Assembly (NCBI GenBank): GCA_035279865.1
Contig: DATEGY010000212.1
Coordinates: 1 to 5,369 of the forward strand
Length of the DNA: 5,369 nt
Direction of reading: 5' to 3'
Origin: 40CM-2-70-7 sp035279865
GTDB lineage: Bacteria; Gemmatimonadota; Gemmatimonadetes; Gemmatimonadales; GWC2-71-9
Under the pieces are notes generated by a model. That model was given only the letters and a program-made list of their open reading frames with translations, had not been told where the DNA came from and ran no database searches. Shown in pieces: positions 1-5,369 of the stretch; positions within the stretch are counted from its first letter, which is position 1, and each line of letters starts with the position of its first letter. The translations under genes and the position numbers were made by a program.

Positions 1-431
1 CCTTCGGGCAGCTCCGGATGGGCCCGGCCGCTCCCCCTGCCGTTCAACACTCCGCAGTGTCCGTGCTCCGTGTACTCGCAAAGACACACGTCCGTGATGA
101 CGGGCAGCCCGGGCACCACGCGCTTGATGGCGCGGACCGCCTCCTGAATCACGCCGTCCTCGGCGAAGCTCTCGCTGCCGGTCGCATCCTTCGTACGCGG
201 GATGCCGAAGAGCAGCACCGCTCCCAGCCCCCCGTCGTGCGCGGCCCGCGCCTCGGCCGCGACGGTGGACACCGGCCATTGAGAGATCCCCGGCATCGAT
301 GCGATCGGGCGAGGGCCGCCCGCCGCCCCGGTCACGAAGAGCGGATAAACCAGCTGGCCGGGGTCGAGGCGCGTTTCCCGCACCAGATGCCGGAGCCCGG
401 GGGACGCGCGAAGCCGGCGCAGGCGGATCAT
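1..431 (-). CDS. hemB: Delta-aminolevulinic acid dehydratase (porphobilinogen synthase), N-terminal part
   Basis: HemB condenses two 5-aminolevulinate molecules into porphobilinogen in the cytoplasm. The reading frame is open from ATG at 431 to the left edge and gives 143 residues of a protein usually about 325 long, so the catalytic lysines and the C-terminal half of the barrel are missing. Visible family marks are LVYPLFV (residues 27-33), SMPGISQWPV (45-54), VLLFGIP (72-78), an acidic stretch SFAEDGVIQEAV (88-99) and VITDVCLCEYTEHGHCGVL (111-129). Cys116, Cys118 and Cys126 form the three-cysteine zinc site known from zinc-dependent HemB, rather than the aspartate-rich version of magnesium-type enzymes. 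The start overlaps the hemD stop as ATGA. No clear Shine-Dalgarno stands before it, so translation probably depends on coupling to hemD. The last visible residues (130-143) are a Gly/Pro-rich loop of lineage-specific look. Identity is very secure. Confidence 0.96.
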   Translation of the reverse strand, partial: MIRLRRLRASPGLRHLVRETRLDPGQLVYPLFVTGAAGGPRPIASMPGISQWPVSTVAAEARAAHDGGLGAVLLFGIPRTKDATGSESFAEDGVIQEAVRAIKRVVPGLPVITDVCLCEYTEHGHCGVLNGRGSGRAHPELPE

Positions 432-1183
432 GCGGCGAGACGCACCCGGAGCGCTTCGGCCACCGCAGGCACCGTGTGCTCCCGCGGTTCCACGTGGACC
501 TCGAGGCCCAGCGCCCGCGCGACCCCCGCGGTCACCGGTCCGATGCAGGCGATCACCGCGCCTTTCAGCGCGAGGTGCGCTCCCTCGTTCCCCAGGAGCG
601 CGAACAGGTGACGCACGGCGGAGCCACTGGTGAAGACCACGGCATCGACCCCGACGGCGAGATCGGCGAGGTCCCGCGGATCGGGCCGCTCCGGAGGAGC
701 GGTCCGGTACGCCTCCACCGCCTGCACCTTGGCGCCGCGCTTGATCAGTACGTCGACCAGACTGGGAGCCGCCTGATCTCCCCGCGGCACGAGGATCCGC
801 CTGCCGTCGACGTCGGGAAGCTCTTCTCCCAGCCGCGCCCCGAGAAACTCGGAGGGCACAAAATCCACTCTCCCCCCGCGCCGCCTGATCTCGGCTGCCG
901 TGGCGGGGCCGACCGCGGCGATCCGTGGACCGGGTTCGGGGCGGCGCGCGGCGCCCAGACGGTCGAAAACCGCCTCCACGGCGTTGGCGCTGGTGAACAC
1001 CAGCCATTGATAGTCCGCGAGGTGCGCCACCGCCCGGTCGAGCGGGACCGGATCGCGGGGAGCCAGGATCTCGACCGTCGGGAACAGCACCGCCCGTGCC
1101 CCCCACGATTCGAGGGCTTGGACCAGGTCGCGCGCCTGCGCCCTGGGCCTCGTCACGAGCACTCGAGGGGTGCCGGAAGTCAT
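428..1183 (-). CDS. hemD: Uroporphyrinogen-III synthase
   Basis: HemD inverts ring D and cyclises hydroxymethylbilane to uroporphyrinogen III, the branch point to heme, siroheme and cobalamin. The 251-residue product has the usual family length. HemD is poorly conserved, but the two-lobe pattern is clear: VLVTRP (8-13), LVFTSANAVEAVF (61-73) and AAVGPATA (89-96), then LVPRGDQA (131-138), VEAYRT (156-161), VVFTSGSAVRHLF (182-194), IACIGPVTA (211-219) and HTVPAVAEAL (236-245). A longer frame opens at 1258, but its extra 25 residues are arginine-rich and merely read hemC's 3' end in another frame. The ATG at 1183 puts the TRP motif at the proper distance, has GAGGA eight bases upstream, and shares one base with the hemC stop (TGATG). 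The stop overlaps hemB's start (ATGA). Motifs and position between hemC and hemB agree. Confidence 0.95.
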   Translation of the reverse strand: MTSGTPRVLVTRPRAQARDLVQALESWGARAVLFPTVEILAPRDPVPLDRAVAHLADYQWLVFTSANAVEAVFDRLGAARRPEPGPRIAAVGPATAAEIRRRGGRVDFVPSEFLGARLGEELPDVDGRRILVPRGDQAAPSLVDVLIKRGAKVQAVEAYRTAPPERPDPRDLADLAVGVDAVVFTSGSAVRHLFALLGNEGAHLALKGAVIACIGPVTAGVARALGLEVHVEPREHTVPAVAEALRVRLAA

Positions 1184-2109
1184 CAGAGCAGTCCTCGACC
1201 GCCGAGCGTGGTGACCCGGTCGGCGAGGTCGTGCGCGAGCGCGGCGCCCCCGTTCCACTCCCCTTCGCCGGTGACGCGTACGACGTGGCGGCCATCGAGC
1301 GATGCCACGAGTCCCCGCAGTCGCAGCCGGCGCCGGCCTTCACCCTCGAACGACTCACCCAGCGCGGCGATGGGGGCGGCGCACCCTCCCCCCAGCCGCG
1401 ACAGAAAGAGGCGTTCAGCCGTGGCCGGGATCCGGGCGGCGGGGTCGTCCAGCACCACCAGCAGCGCCCGCACGGCATCGTCGTCGGCGCGGCACTGCAC
1501 GGCGAGGGCACCCTGTCCCGGCGCCGGCAGCATTTGCTCGAAGGACAGGTATTCCGTCACGTGCTCCGCGAGGCCCAGCCGGGCGACGCCAGCGGCCGCG
1601 ATCACGATCGCGTCGTATTGGCCATCGAGCGCCTTCTTCACTCTGGTGTCGACGTTGCCGCGCAGGGGGCGGATCACGAGGTCCGGGCGCACGGCCGCGA
1701 TCTGTGCCATGCGCCGGTTGCTCGACGTGCCCACCACCGCTCCCGCGGGGAGTCCGGCGAGGGAGCTGCCGCTCCGGGCGATCACCACGTCCCGCGCGTC
1801 GTCGCGCGAGAGAATGGCGGCCACCGTGATCCCCGGAGTGTCGTCCACCGGCAGATCCTTGAGCGAATGGACGGCGAAATCGATCCGGCCGTCGCGGAGC
1901 GCGGCTTCCAGTTCCTCCGTGAACGCGCCTTTCCCACCGAGTGCCGGCAGGGGGATGCCGAGCTCGCGGTCTCCGGTGGTCTCGATGACGATGGGACGTG
2001 ATGGGATGCCGGTCAGCCGCTCGAGGGCCTCACTCACGCGGCTGGTCTGCCACCGGGCCAACGCCGAGGCCCGGGTGCCGGCGCGCAGGGTCACCAGGCC
2101 GGCCGTCAC
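1183..2109 (-). CDS. hemC: Hydroxymethylbilane synthase (porphobilinogen deaminase)
   Basis: HemC joins four porphobilinogens head to tail into hydroxymethylbilane, using a dipyrromethane cofactor attached to a cysteine. The 308-residue protein is full length. Visible marks: RAGTRASALARWQ (9-21), GGKGAFTEELE (58-68), FAVHSLKDLP (78-87) with the catalytic aspartate at Asp85, VGTSSNRRMAQI (126-137), IRPLRGNVDTRVKK (146-159), AGVARLGL (173-180), LPAPGQGALAVQ (194-205), and the cofactor site RLGGGCAAPIA (238-248) with Cys243. The usual Glu two residues before the Gly-Cys of this loop is Gly here. The start is GTG, overlapping hemA's stop as GTGA; GAGG lies a few bases upstream inside hemA. The next gene starts within the stop codon. 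The protein is cytoplasmic, and the cofactor cysteine makes the identity certain. Confidence 0.97.
   Translation of the reverse strand: MTAGLVTLRAGTRASALARWQTSRVSEALERLTGIPSRPIVIETTGDRELGIPLPALGGKGAFTEELEAALRDGRIDFAVHSLKDLPVDDTPGITVAAILSRDDARDVVIARSGSSLAGLPAGAVVGTSSNRRMAQIAAVRPDLVIRPLRGNVDTRVKKALDGQYDAIVIAAAGVARLGLAEHVTEYLSFEQMLPAPGQGALAVQCRADDDAVRALLVVLDDPAARIPATAERLFLSRLGGGCAAPIAALGESFEGEGRRRLRLRGLVASLDGRHVVRVTGEGEWNGGAALAHDLADRVTTLGGRGLL
1192..1196 (-). promoter_or_regulatory. Ribosome binding site that decides the hemD start
   Basis: GAGGA on the minus strand lies eight bases before the ATG at 1183, within the last codons of hemC. It supports that ATG over the upstream start at 1258, which would add only an out-of-frame reading of hemC. 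Confidence 0.6.
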
Positions 2110-3413
2110 GCGACCTCGGCGCCGGCGTCGTCGCGGCCGTCGAGGCCGAACAGCTCGCGGGCGACGGTCCCGAAGGTCTCGGCGGTGGAAGGGTCCCCCG
2201 GCTCCCGCAGGCGGCGGCTCGGCGCATCAAGCAGCTGATTCACGAGCGCGCGGGAGAAGGCCTCAAACTGTTCCTGGATGTCCGAAGAGACTGGACCCAG
2301 ACGGCGGAGCACACGCGCGAGCTCGCGCCGGCGGATCGCTTCCCCGCGCGCGTGCATCCCTGTGAGGACCGGCCGGAGCGCCCAGGCACGCAGCCAGACT
2401 TCGAACCGCCCGAGCTCCTCCGCCACGATCCGTTCGACGGCCGGTACTTCGCGGCTCCGGATCTCGAGATTCTCTCCGACGCGCACCTGGAGATCATCGA
2501 TGTCATAGAGCGCGACGCCGGGCACGGAGCCGACCGATGGCTCGACATCCCGCGGGACGGCGATATCGACGATGACGCGGCGACGCCCATCGCCCGAGGA
2601 GCCCACCGCCTGCTCGACCAGCTCCCGCGTGAGCACGGCATGCGGAGCGCCGGTGGACGACAGAATGACATCCGCCGCGCGCACGGCGGCGGAGAGATCG
2701 TGCCACGGAAGCGCGACGGCTCCCCACTGTGCCGCCAGCGCTTCGGCGTGCTCCCGGGTCCGGCTGATCACGGCGATCCGCTGCCCGCCCTGGCTCCGGA
2801 ATGTGTCACCCACCACCCGCCCCATCTTCCCGGTACCCACGATGAGCAGGGTGAGGTGCTCCAGAGACCCCGCGACGGCACCCAGGAGACGGACTGCTTC
2901 GGTGGCGACGCTGCCCGGGAGCCGGCAGATCCCCGTCTCCTGACGGGCGCGCCGCCCCGCTTGCGCCGCCGCGCGAAACGCGGCGTCGAGGATCGGCCCG
3001 GCCGCCCCTTCCCCACAGGCCGTCTCCCGCGCCGTCCGGACCTGCCCCAGGATCTCCGTCTCGCCCAGGACCATGGAGTCGAGACCGGCCGCCACCGCGA
3101 AGAGATGCCGGAGCGCCTCTTGATCCGTGAGCTCGTAGAGGTGAGGAGTCAGCTCGGCAGCAGGCAGGTCCGCGAGGGAGGCGAACAATTCCCTCAGCGC
3201 GGGGCCGGGCCGCTCTTCGGTGTGGACGGCGTACAACTCGGTGCGATTGCAGGTGGAGAGTACGGCGACTTCGGTCACGCCGGCTCGGTCGCGGCGTTCC
3301 CGCGTGTCGGGCGCCGTCAACCAGCGACGCTGGGCCTCCACGCCGAGGGCGACCTGCTCACGACGGGCGACGGTGGCCGTGCGGTGATTGATCCCGATGC
3401 AGGACAACGACAT
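2106..3413 (-). CDS. hemA: Glutamyl-tRNA reductase
   Basis: HemA reduces glutamyl-tRNA(Glu) with NADPH to glutamate-1-semialdehyde, the first committed and usually rate-limiting step of C5-pathway heme synthesis. The 435-residue product has family length and all three domains. The N-terminal catalytic domain has GINHRTA (7-13), the nucleophile Cys55 in LSTCNRTE (52-59) and LDSMVLGETEILGQVR (111-126). The NADPH domain has the dinucleotide motif IVGTGKMG (191-198), VISRTR (215-220), SSTGAP (252-257), VDIAVPRDVEP (282-292) and YDIDDL (303-308). A helical dimerisation tail runs from about 320 on. The start is secure: the frame has a TAG at 3459-3461 and no ATG, GTG or TTG between it and the ATG at 3413. 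No Shine-Dalgarno precedes this ATG. It heads the hemACDB cluster and follows the two-component genes after a 59-base gap. HemL, the partner enzyme, is not in the window. Confidence 0.97.
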   Translation of the reverse strand: MSLSCIGINHRTATVARREQVALGVEAQRRWLTAPDTRERRDRAGVTEVAVLSTCNRTELYAVHTEERPGPALRELFASLADLPAAELTPHLYELTDQEALRHLFAVAAGLDSMVLGETEILGQVRTARETACGEGAAGPILDAAFRAAAQAGRRARQETGICRLPGSVATEAVRLLGAVAGSLEHLTLLIVGTGKMGRVVGDTFRSQGGQRIAVISRTREHAEALAAQWGAVALPWHDLSAAVRAADVILSSTGAPHAVLTRELVEQAVGSSGDGRRRVIVDIAVPRDVEPSVGSVPGVALYDIDDLQVRVGENLEIRSREVPAVERIVAEELGRFEVWLRAWALRPVLTGMHARGEAIRRRELARVLRRLGPVSSDIQEQFEAFSRALVNQLLDAPSRRLREPGDPSTAETFGTVARELFGLDGRDDAGAEVA

Positions 3414-3420
3414 GGCCGCG

Positions 3421-3449
3421 ATTCTAGGCCCGTCGTGCTCCCGAAACCA
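3421..3449 (-). promoter_or_regulatory. Candidate leaderless promoter of hemA
   Basis: On the minus strand TAGAAT (3426 down to 3421) matches the -10 consensus TATAAT at five of six bases. It is followed by seven bases and then the hemA ATG, so transcription would begin on or one base before the start codon. No Shine-Dalgarno lies in the expected place, which fits a leaderless message. The -35 position at 17-base spacing is TGGTTT (3449-3444), a poor match to TTGACA, so an activator or an alternative sigma factor may be involved. The short length of the match makes this a prediction only; hemA might also be read from the two-component promoter. Confidence 0.45.
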
Positions 3450-3454
3450 TTCGG
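3441..3454. promoter_or_regulatory. Perfect inverted repeat, possible operator
   Basis: CCGAA, four bases, TTCGG form a perfect 5-bp inverted repeat that covers the -35 position of the putative hemA promoter. Read on the minus strand, the region also contains GGTTTCCG (3459-3452) and GGTTTCGG (3448-3441), direct copies 11 bases apart with one mismatch, about one helical turn. Either arrangement could serve a DNA-binding protein. The site is short enough to occur by chance, and there is no T-tract to make it a terminator. Confidence 0.3.
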
Positions 3455-3459
3455 AAACC

Positions 3460-3469
3460 TACGGCCGTA
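3460..3469. promoter_or_regulatory. Ten-base perfect palindrome, possible operator
   Basis: TACGGCCGTA is its own reverse complement and lies four bases from the response regulator's stop codon, centred about 50 bases upstream of the predicted hemA transcription start and 17 bases from the centre of the neighbouring inverted repeat. That distance suits an activator site. No known operator consensus is recognised with confidence. Confidence 0.25.
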
Positions 3470-3472
3470 CAC

Positions 3473-4138
3473 CTACTGAGACGCGAGGAGTCCCTGGGAA
3501 ATGGCGAAGCGCGTCAGCCCCGCAACGGTGTGGATCCGGAGCTTCCGCATCAGCGAATCGCGGTGCGCTTCCACGGTGCGGACGCTGATGCCGAGCTCAG
3601 CGGCCGTCTCCCGATTCGTCAATCCCCGCGCGACCCGGACGAGGACCTCACGCTCCCGGGCGGTCAGCGCGCTGAGGTCGGCTTCCGGCGCCGGGGCGGG
3701 CGTCCCGTCCCGCAACGCGGTGGTGAGGTGGCGCGCGACCGGCGGCGAGAAATACGCATCCCCGGCGCGCACCGCCCGGATGGCCTGCCGAATCTCCGCC
3801 GGACTCGAATCCTTCCGTAAGTACCCATGCGCGCCGGCGCGCACGCTCTCGAGCACGTACTCCGGATCGTCGTGCACGGAAAGGATCAGGACGCGGATGT
3901 CCGGCAGCGTGGTCCGCAGGTGGCGAAGGACGTCGAGTCCCCCGGTCCCCGGCATGGTGAGATCGAGCAGCACCACGTCGGGCCGCTCGGAGGCGGCGAG
4001 TGCCATGGCCTCCGCCCCAGTCGCGGCCTCCCCCACCACGGTGAGCTCGGGCGCTCCGGCGAGAACATGCCGCAGACCTTCGCGGACGACGGAATGATCG
4101 TCAGCCACCAGGATTCGAATGCCCCCCCCGGCCGTCAT
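3473..4138 (-). CDS. NarL/FixJ-family response regulator (receiver plus LuxR-type HTH)
   Basis: This 221-residue DNA-binding response regulator is the likely phosphorylation target of the kinase encoded just upstream. The receiver domain (about 7-125) has the acidic pair Asp13-Asp14 in VADDHS, the phospho-acceptor Asp59 in LLDLTMPG, Ser87 in LILSVHD and Lys109 in YLRKD, so every switch residue is present. A Pro/Ala-rich linker (about 144-156) leads to a LuxR-type helix-turn-helix (about 157-219) with LTAREREVL, LTNRETAAELGIS and RTVEAHR. Full length and complete; it should act as a dimeric transcription factor. The start at 4138 overlaps the kinase stop (ATGA) and has a strong GGAGGAG five bases upstream. 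Codons 4-6 contain an unbroken run of eight G (4122-4129). The targets are unknown; hemA, 59 bases downstream, is a candidate only by position. Confidence 0.95.
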   Translation of the reverse strand: MTAGGGIRILVADDHSVVREGLRHVLAGAPELTVVGEAATGAEAMALAASERPDVVLLDLTMPGTGGLDVLRHLRTTLPDIRVLILSVHDDPEYVLESVRAGAHGYLRKDSSPAEIRQAIRAVRAGDAYFSPPVARHLTTALRDGTPAPAPEADLSALTAREREVLVRVARGLTNRETAAELGISVRTVEAHRDSLMRKLRIHTVAGLTRFAISQGLLASQ

Positions 4139-5369
4139 GAATTCTCCTCCGCATACAGCGGCACCGACACGCGGATCAGGGTGCCGCTCGATGCGCCCGC
4201 GCGAATGGCAAACTCCCCACGGAGGGCGGACATCCGCTCCCGCATCCCGGCGAGCCCCAGGTGTCCTTCCCGCTCTCCTCCCTCGACTTGAAAGCCGGCA
4301 GGAAGTCCGCGCCCGTCATCCTCCACCTCGAGCGATAGCCGGTCTCCGTTCGGCCTCACGCTGACCCGCACGTGGCGTGCACCCGAATGGCGGGCGACAT
4401 TCGCCAACGCTTCCTGCATGGCGCGGAAGACGGCGAGCTCCGCACGCGGAGCGACCTCCGGAAGCATGGTCGGTGCCTCGAGCGTGAGCCGGATCCCGCT
4501 GCGCTCCACGAACTCATCACCGAGGGAGCGGAGGGCCGGCAGGAGACCCAGGTCGTCCAGGAGCGAGGGCCGGAGCTGGTTGGTGATGCGCCGGATGCTC
4601 CGCATCCCCGTATCGATGAGCCCGTCGATGTTGGCGAGCGCGGGGCCGAGCGCCGGGCTCGAGCGCTCCCGGAGGACCCCCAGCTGCAGCTTGACGGCGG
4701 TGAAGACCTGCGCGGTTTCATCGTGCAGCTCAAACGAAAGTCGCCGCCGCTCGGCCTCATACTGTTCCAGGAGGCCCGCGGACAGCCGGGCGAGGCGGGC
4801 GGTGAGGTCCGCATGCTCGGAACGGAGCTCATCTTCGACGAGCACCAGGATTCCGGCACCGGTAGCGAGCAGGAACAGCAGGTCCAGGTAATAGCCCCAG
4901 GGACTCCACGCCCCGCGCGCCCGGAGCACCGGGTAGTCGAGGTGATGCAGGCTCCAGAAACAGAACGTGATCGCGAGGATGAGTGCCCCGGGCGTCCGCA
5001 CGTTCCGCCAGTGCCGGAAGAAAATCCATCCCGTCCAGAACGTCACGGCGCTGAGCAGGAGCACCGTCGGTCCGGCCGCGAGCAGGAAGTTGTTGAGGCG
5101 GTAGATCGTCACGTAGGCCCACACCACCGGCAGCAGGACGGCGGCCAGCAGATATCGGGCCGGCAGCCGGCGGGGACGTGTGAAGACCAGGGCCGCCCAC
5201 ACGAGGGCCAGCGCGGTCCACCCCGTCACGACCTGATGAGCGTACAGCAGGGGACGCTGGCCCGTGACCAGGAACGTGCCGATGACCACGCCCCGCACCA
5301 GGTACAGGCCCCAGGCCACCACCCACCAGACCAGAAATGGCTTGCGGTACCGCTGGTAAAGGAACGCGC
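4135..5369 (-). CDS. Membrane sensor histidine kinase, NarL-system type (HisKA_3 + HATPase_c), 5' end cut
   Basis: The frame stays open to the right edge. A GTG at 5322 is possible as a start, but the codons before it read FLYQRYRKPFLVWW, plainly coding and continuing into the first membrane helix, so the N-terminus lies outside. Numbering from the first whole codon (5367), 410 residues are visible. At least six hydrophobic segments (about 11-33, 43-62, 72-90, 94-117, 127-141, 156-178) form an integral membrane sensor without a large extracytoplasmic domain. A charged, probably coiled-coil linker (178-210) joins it to the HisKA_3 dimerisation helix, with phospho-acceptor His215 in FELHDETAQ; DETAQ also fits the DxxxQ phosphatase motif of this family. 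The HATPase_c domain has the N-box EALANVARHSG (319-329), EDDGRGLP (349-356) and GHLGLAGMRERM (368-379). All catalytic motifs look intact. The signal is unknown. It is coupled to the response regulator by an ATGA overlap. Confidence 0.94.
   Translation of the reverse strand, partial: AFLYQRYRKPFLVWWVVAWGLYLVRGVVIGTFLVTGQRPLLYAHQVVTGWTALALVWAALVFTRPRRLPARYLLAAVLLPVVWAYVTIYRLNNFLLAAGPTVLLLSAVTFWTGWIFFRHWRNVRTPGALILAITFCFWSLHHLDYPVLRARGAWSPWGYYLDLLFLLATGAGILVLVEDELRSEHADLTARLARLSAGLLEQYEAERRRLSFELHDETAQVFTAVKLQLGVLRERSSPALGPALANIDGLIDTGMRSIRRITNQLRPSLLDDLGLLPALRSLGDEFVERSGIRLTLEAPTMLPEVAPRAELAVFRAMQEALANVARHSGARHVRVSVRPNGDRLSLEVEDDGRGLPAGFQVEGGEREGHLGLAGMRERMSALRGEFAIRAGASSGTLIRVSVPLYAEENS
4144..4150 (-). 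promoter_or_regulatory. Strong ribosome binding site of the response regulator
   Basis: GGAGGAG on the minus strand, five bases before the ATG at 4138, lies inside the last codons of the kinase gene. It fixes the response regulator start and suggests that it is translated more strongly than the kinase, as is usual for two-component pairs. Confidence 0.75.

Noticed and set aside
1184..1258. N-terminal extension of HemD from the ATG at 1258.
   Set aside because: The 25 extra residues are arginine-rich and overlap the conserved 3' end of hemC; the ATG at 1183 has a ribosome binding site and gives normal family length.
299..2365. Very long plus-strand open frame (688 codons) antisense to hemB, hemD, hemC and the end of hemA.
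   Set aside because: It is extremely rich in Arg, Pro, Ser and Ala without any recognisable domain, spans several real genes on the other strand, and is the expected by-product of high GC at third codon positions.
3441..3472. Rho-independent terminator between the response regulator and hemA.
   Set aside because: The stem is only five base pairs and there is no T-tract on the minus strand after it.
1998..3479. Second long plus-strand open frame (493 codons) antisense to hemA.
   Set aside because: Low-complexity arginine-, proline- and glycine-rich composition, no family motif, complete overlap with a certain glutamyl-tRNA reductase gene.
5320..5322. GTG as the true start of the histidine kinase.
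   Set aside because: The frame continues upstream with coding-like residues that complete the first membrane helix, so the gene most likely begins outside the window.
1..5369. CRISPR array, tRNA or rRNA gene, insertion sequence, attachment site or phage gene.
   Set aside because: No regularly spaced repeats, no transposase or integrase motif, no cloverleaf-like sequence; genes are packed end to end with uniform composition and no sign of transfer.

Overview
All supported genes in this window lie on the minus strand, so the biology reads from right to left. The DNA is very GC-rich (roughly 70% by eye) and coding fills almost all of it. The only real gap is 59 bases. The proteins are bacterial. 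The gene set (C5-pathway glutamyl-tRNA reductase, a zinc-cysteine type HemB, NarL/LuxR-type two-component proteins) fits a GC-rich soil or sediment bacterium such as Gemmatimonadota, Actinobacteriota or a deltaproteobacterial lineage. I cannot settle the phylum from sequence alone; Gemmatimonadota is only a guess.

Right block (about 3473-5369): a two-component system. First comes a membrane-embedded sensor histidine kinase whose N-terminus lies beyond the right edge. Its stop codon overlaps the start of a NarL/FixJ-type response regulator in an ATGA junction. The pair is certainly co-transcribed and translationally coupled; its promoter is outside the window.

Gap (3414-3472): this short spacer holds a TAGAAT -10-like box exactly where it would give a leaderless hemA transcript, a very poor -35, and two short perfect inverted repeats upstream of it. 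It is the most interesting non-coding stretch here.

Left block (1-3413): a tight heme/tetrapyrrole cluster in the order hemA, hemC, hemD, hemB. The junctions are GTGA, TGATG and ATGA overlaps. HemA reduces glutamyl-tRNA to glutamate-1-semialdehyde. After HemL (not seen here) makes 5-aminolevulinate, HemB condenses two of these to porphobilinogen, HemC polymerises four into hydroxymethylbilane, and HemD closes the ring to uroporphyrinogen III. hemB is cut by the left edge after 143 codons.

The core genes are ordinary. What deserves a second look is the hemA promoter region, the two-component system placed directly upstream of heme genes, and the kinase's membrane sensor domain.
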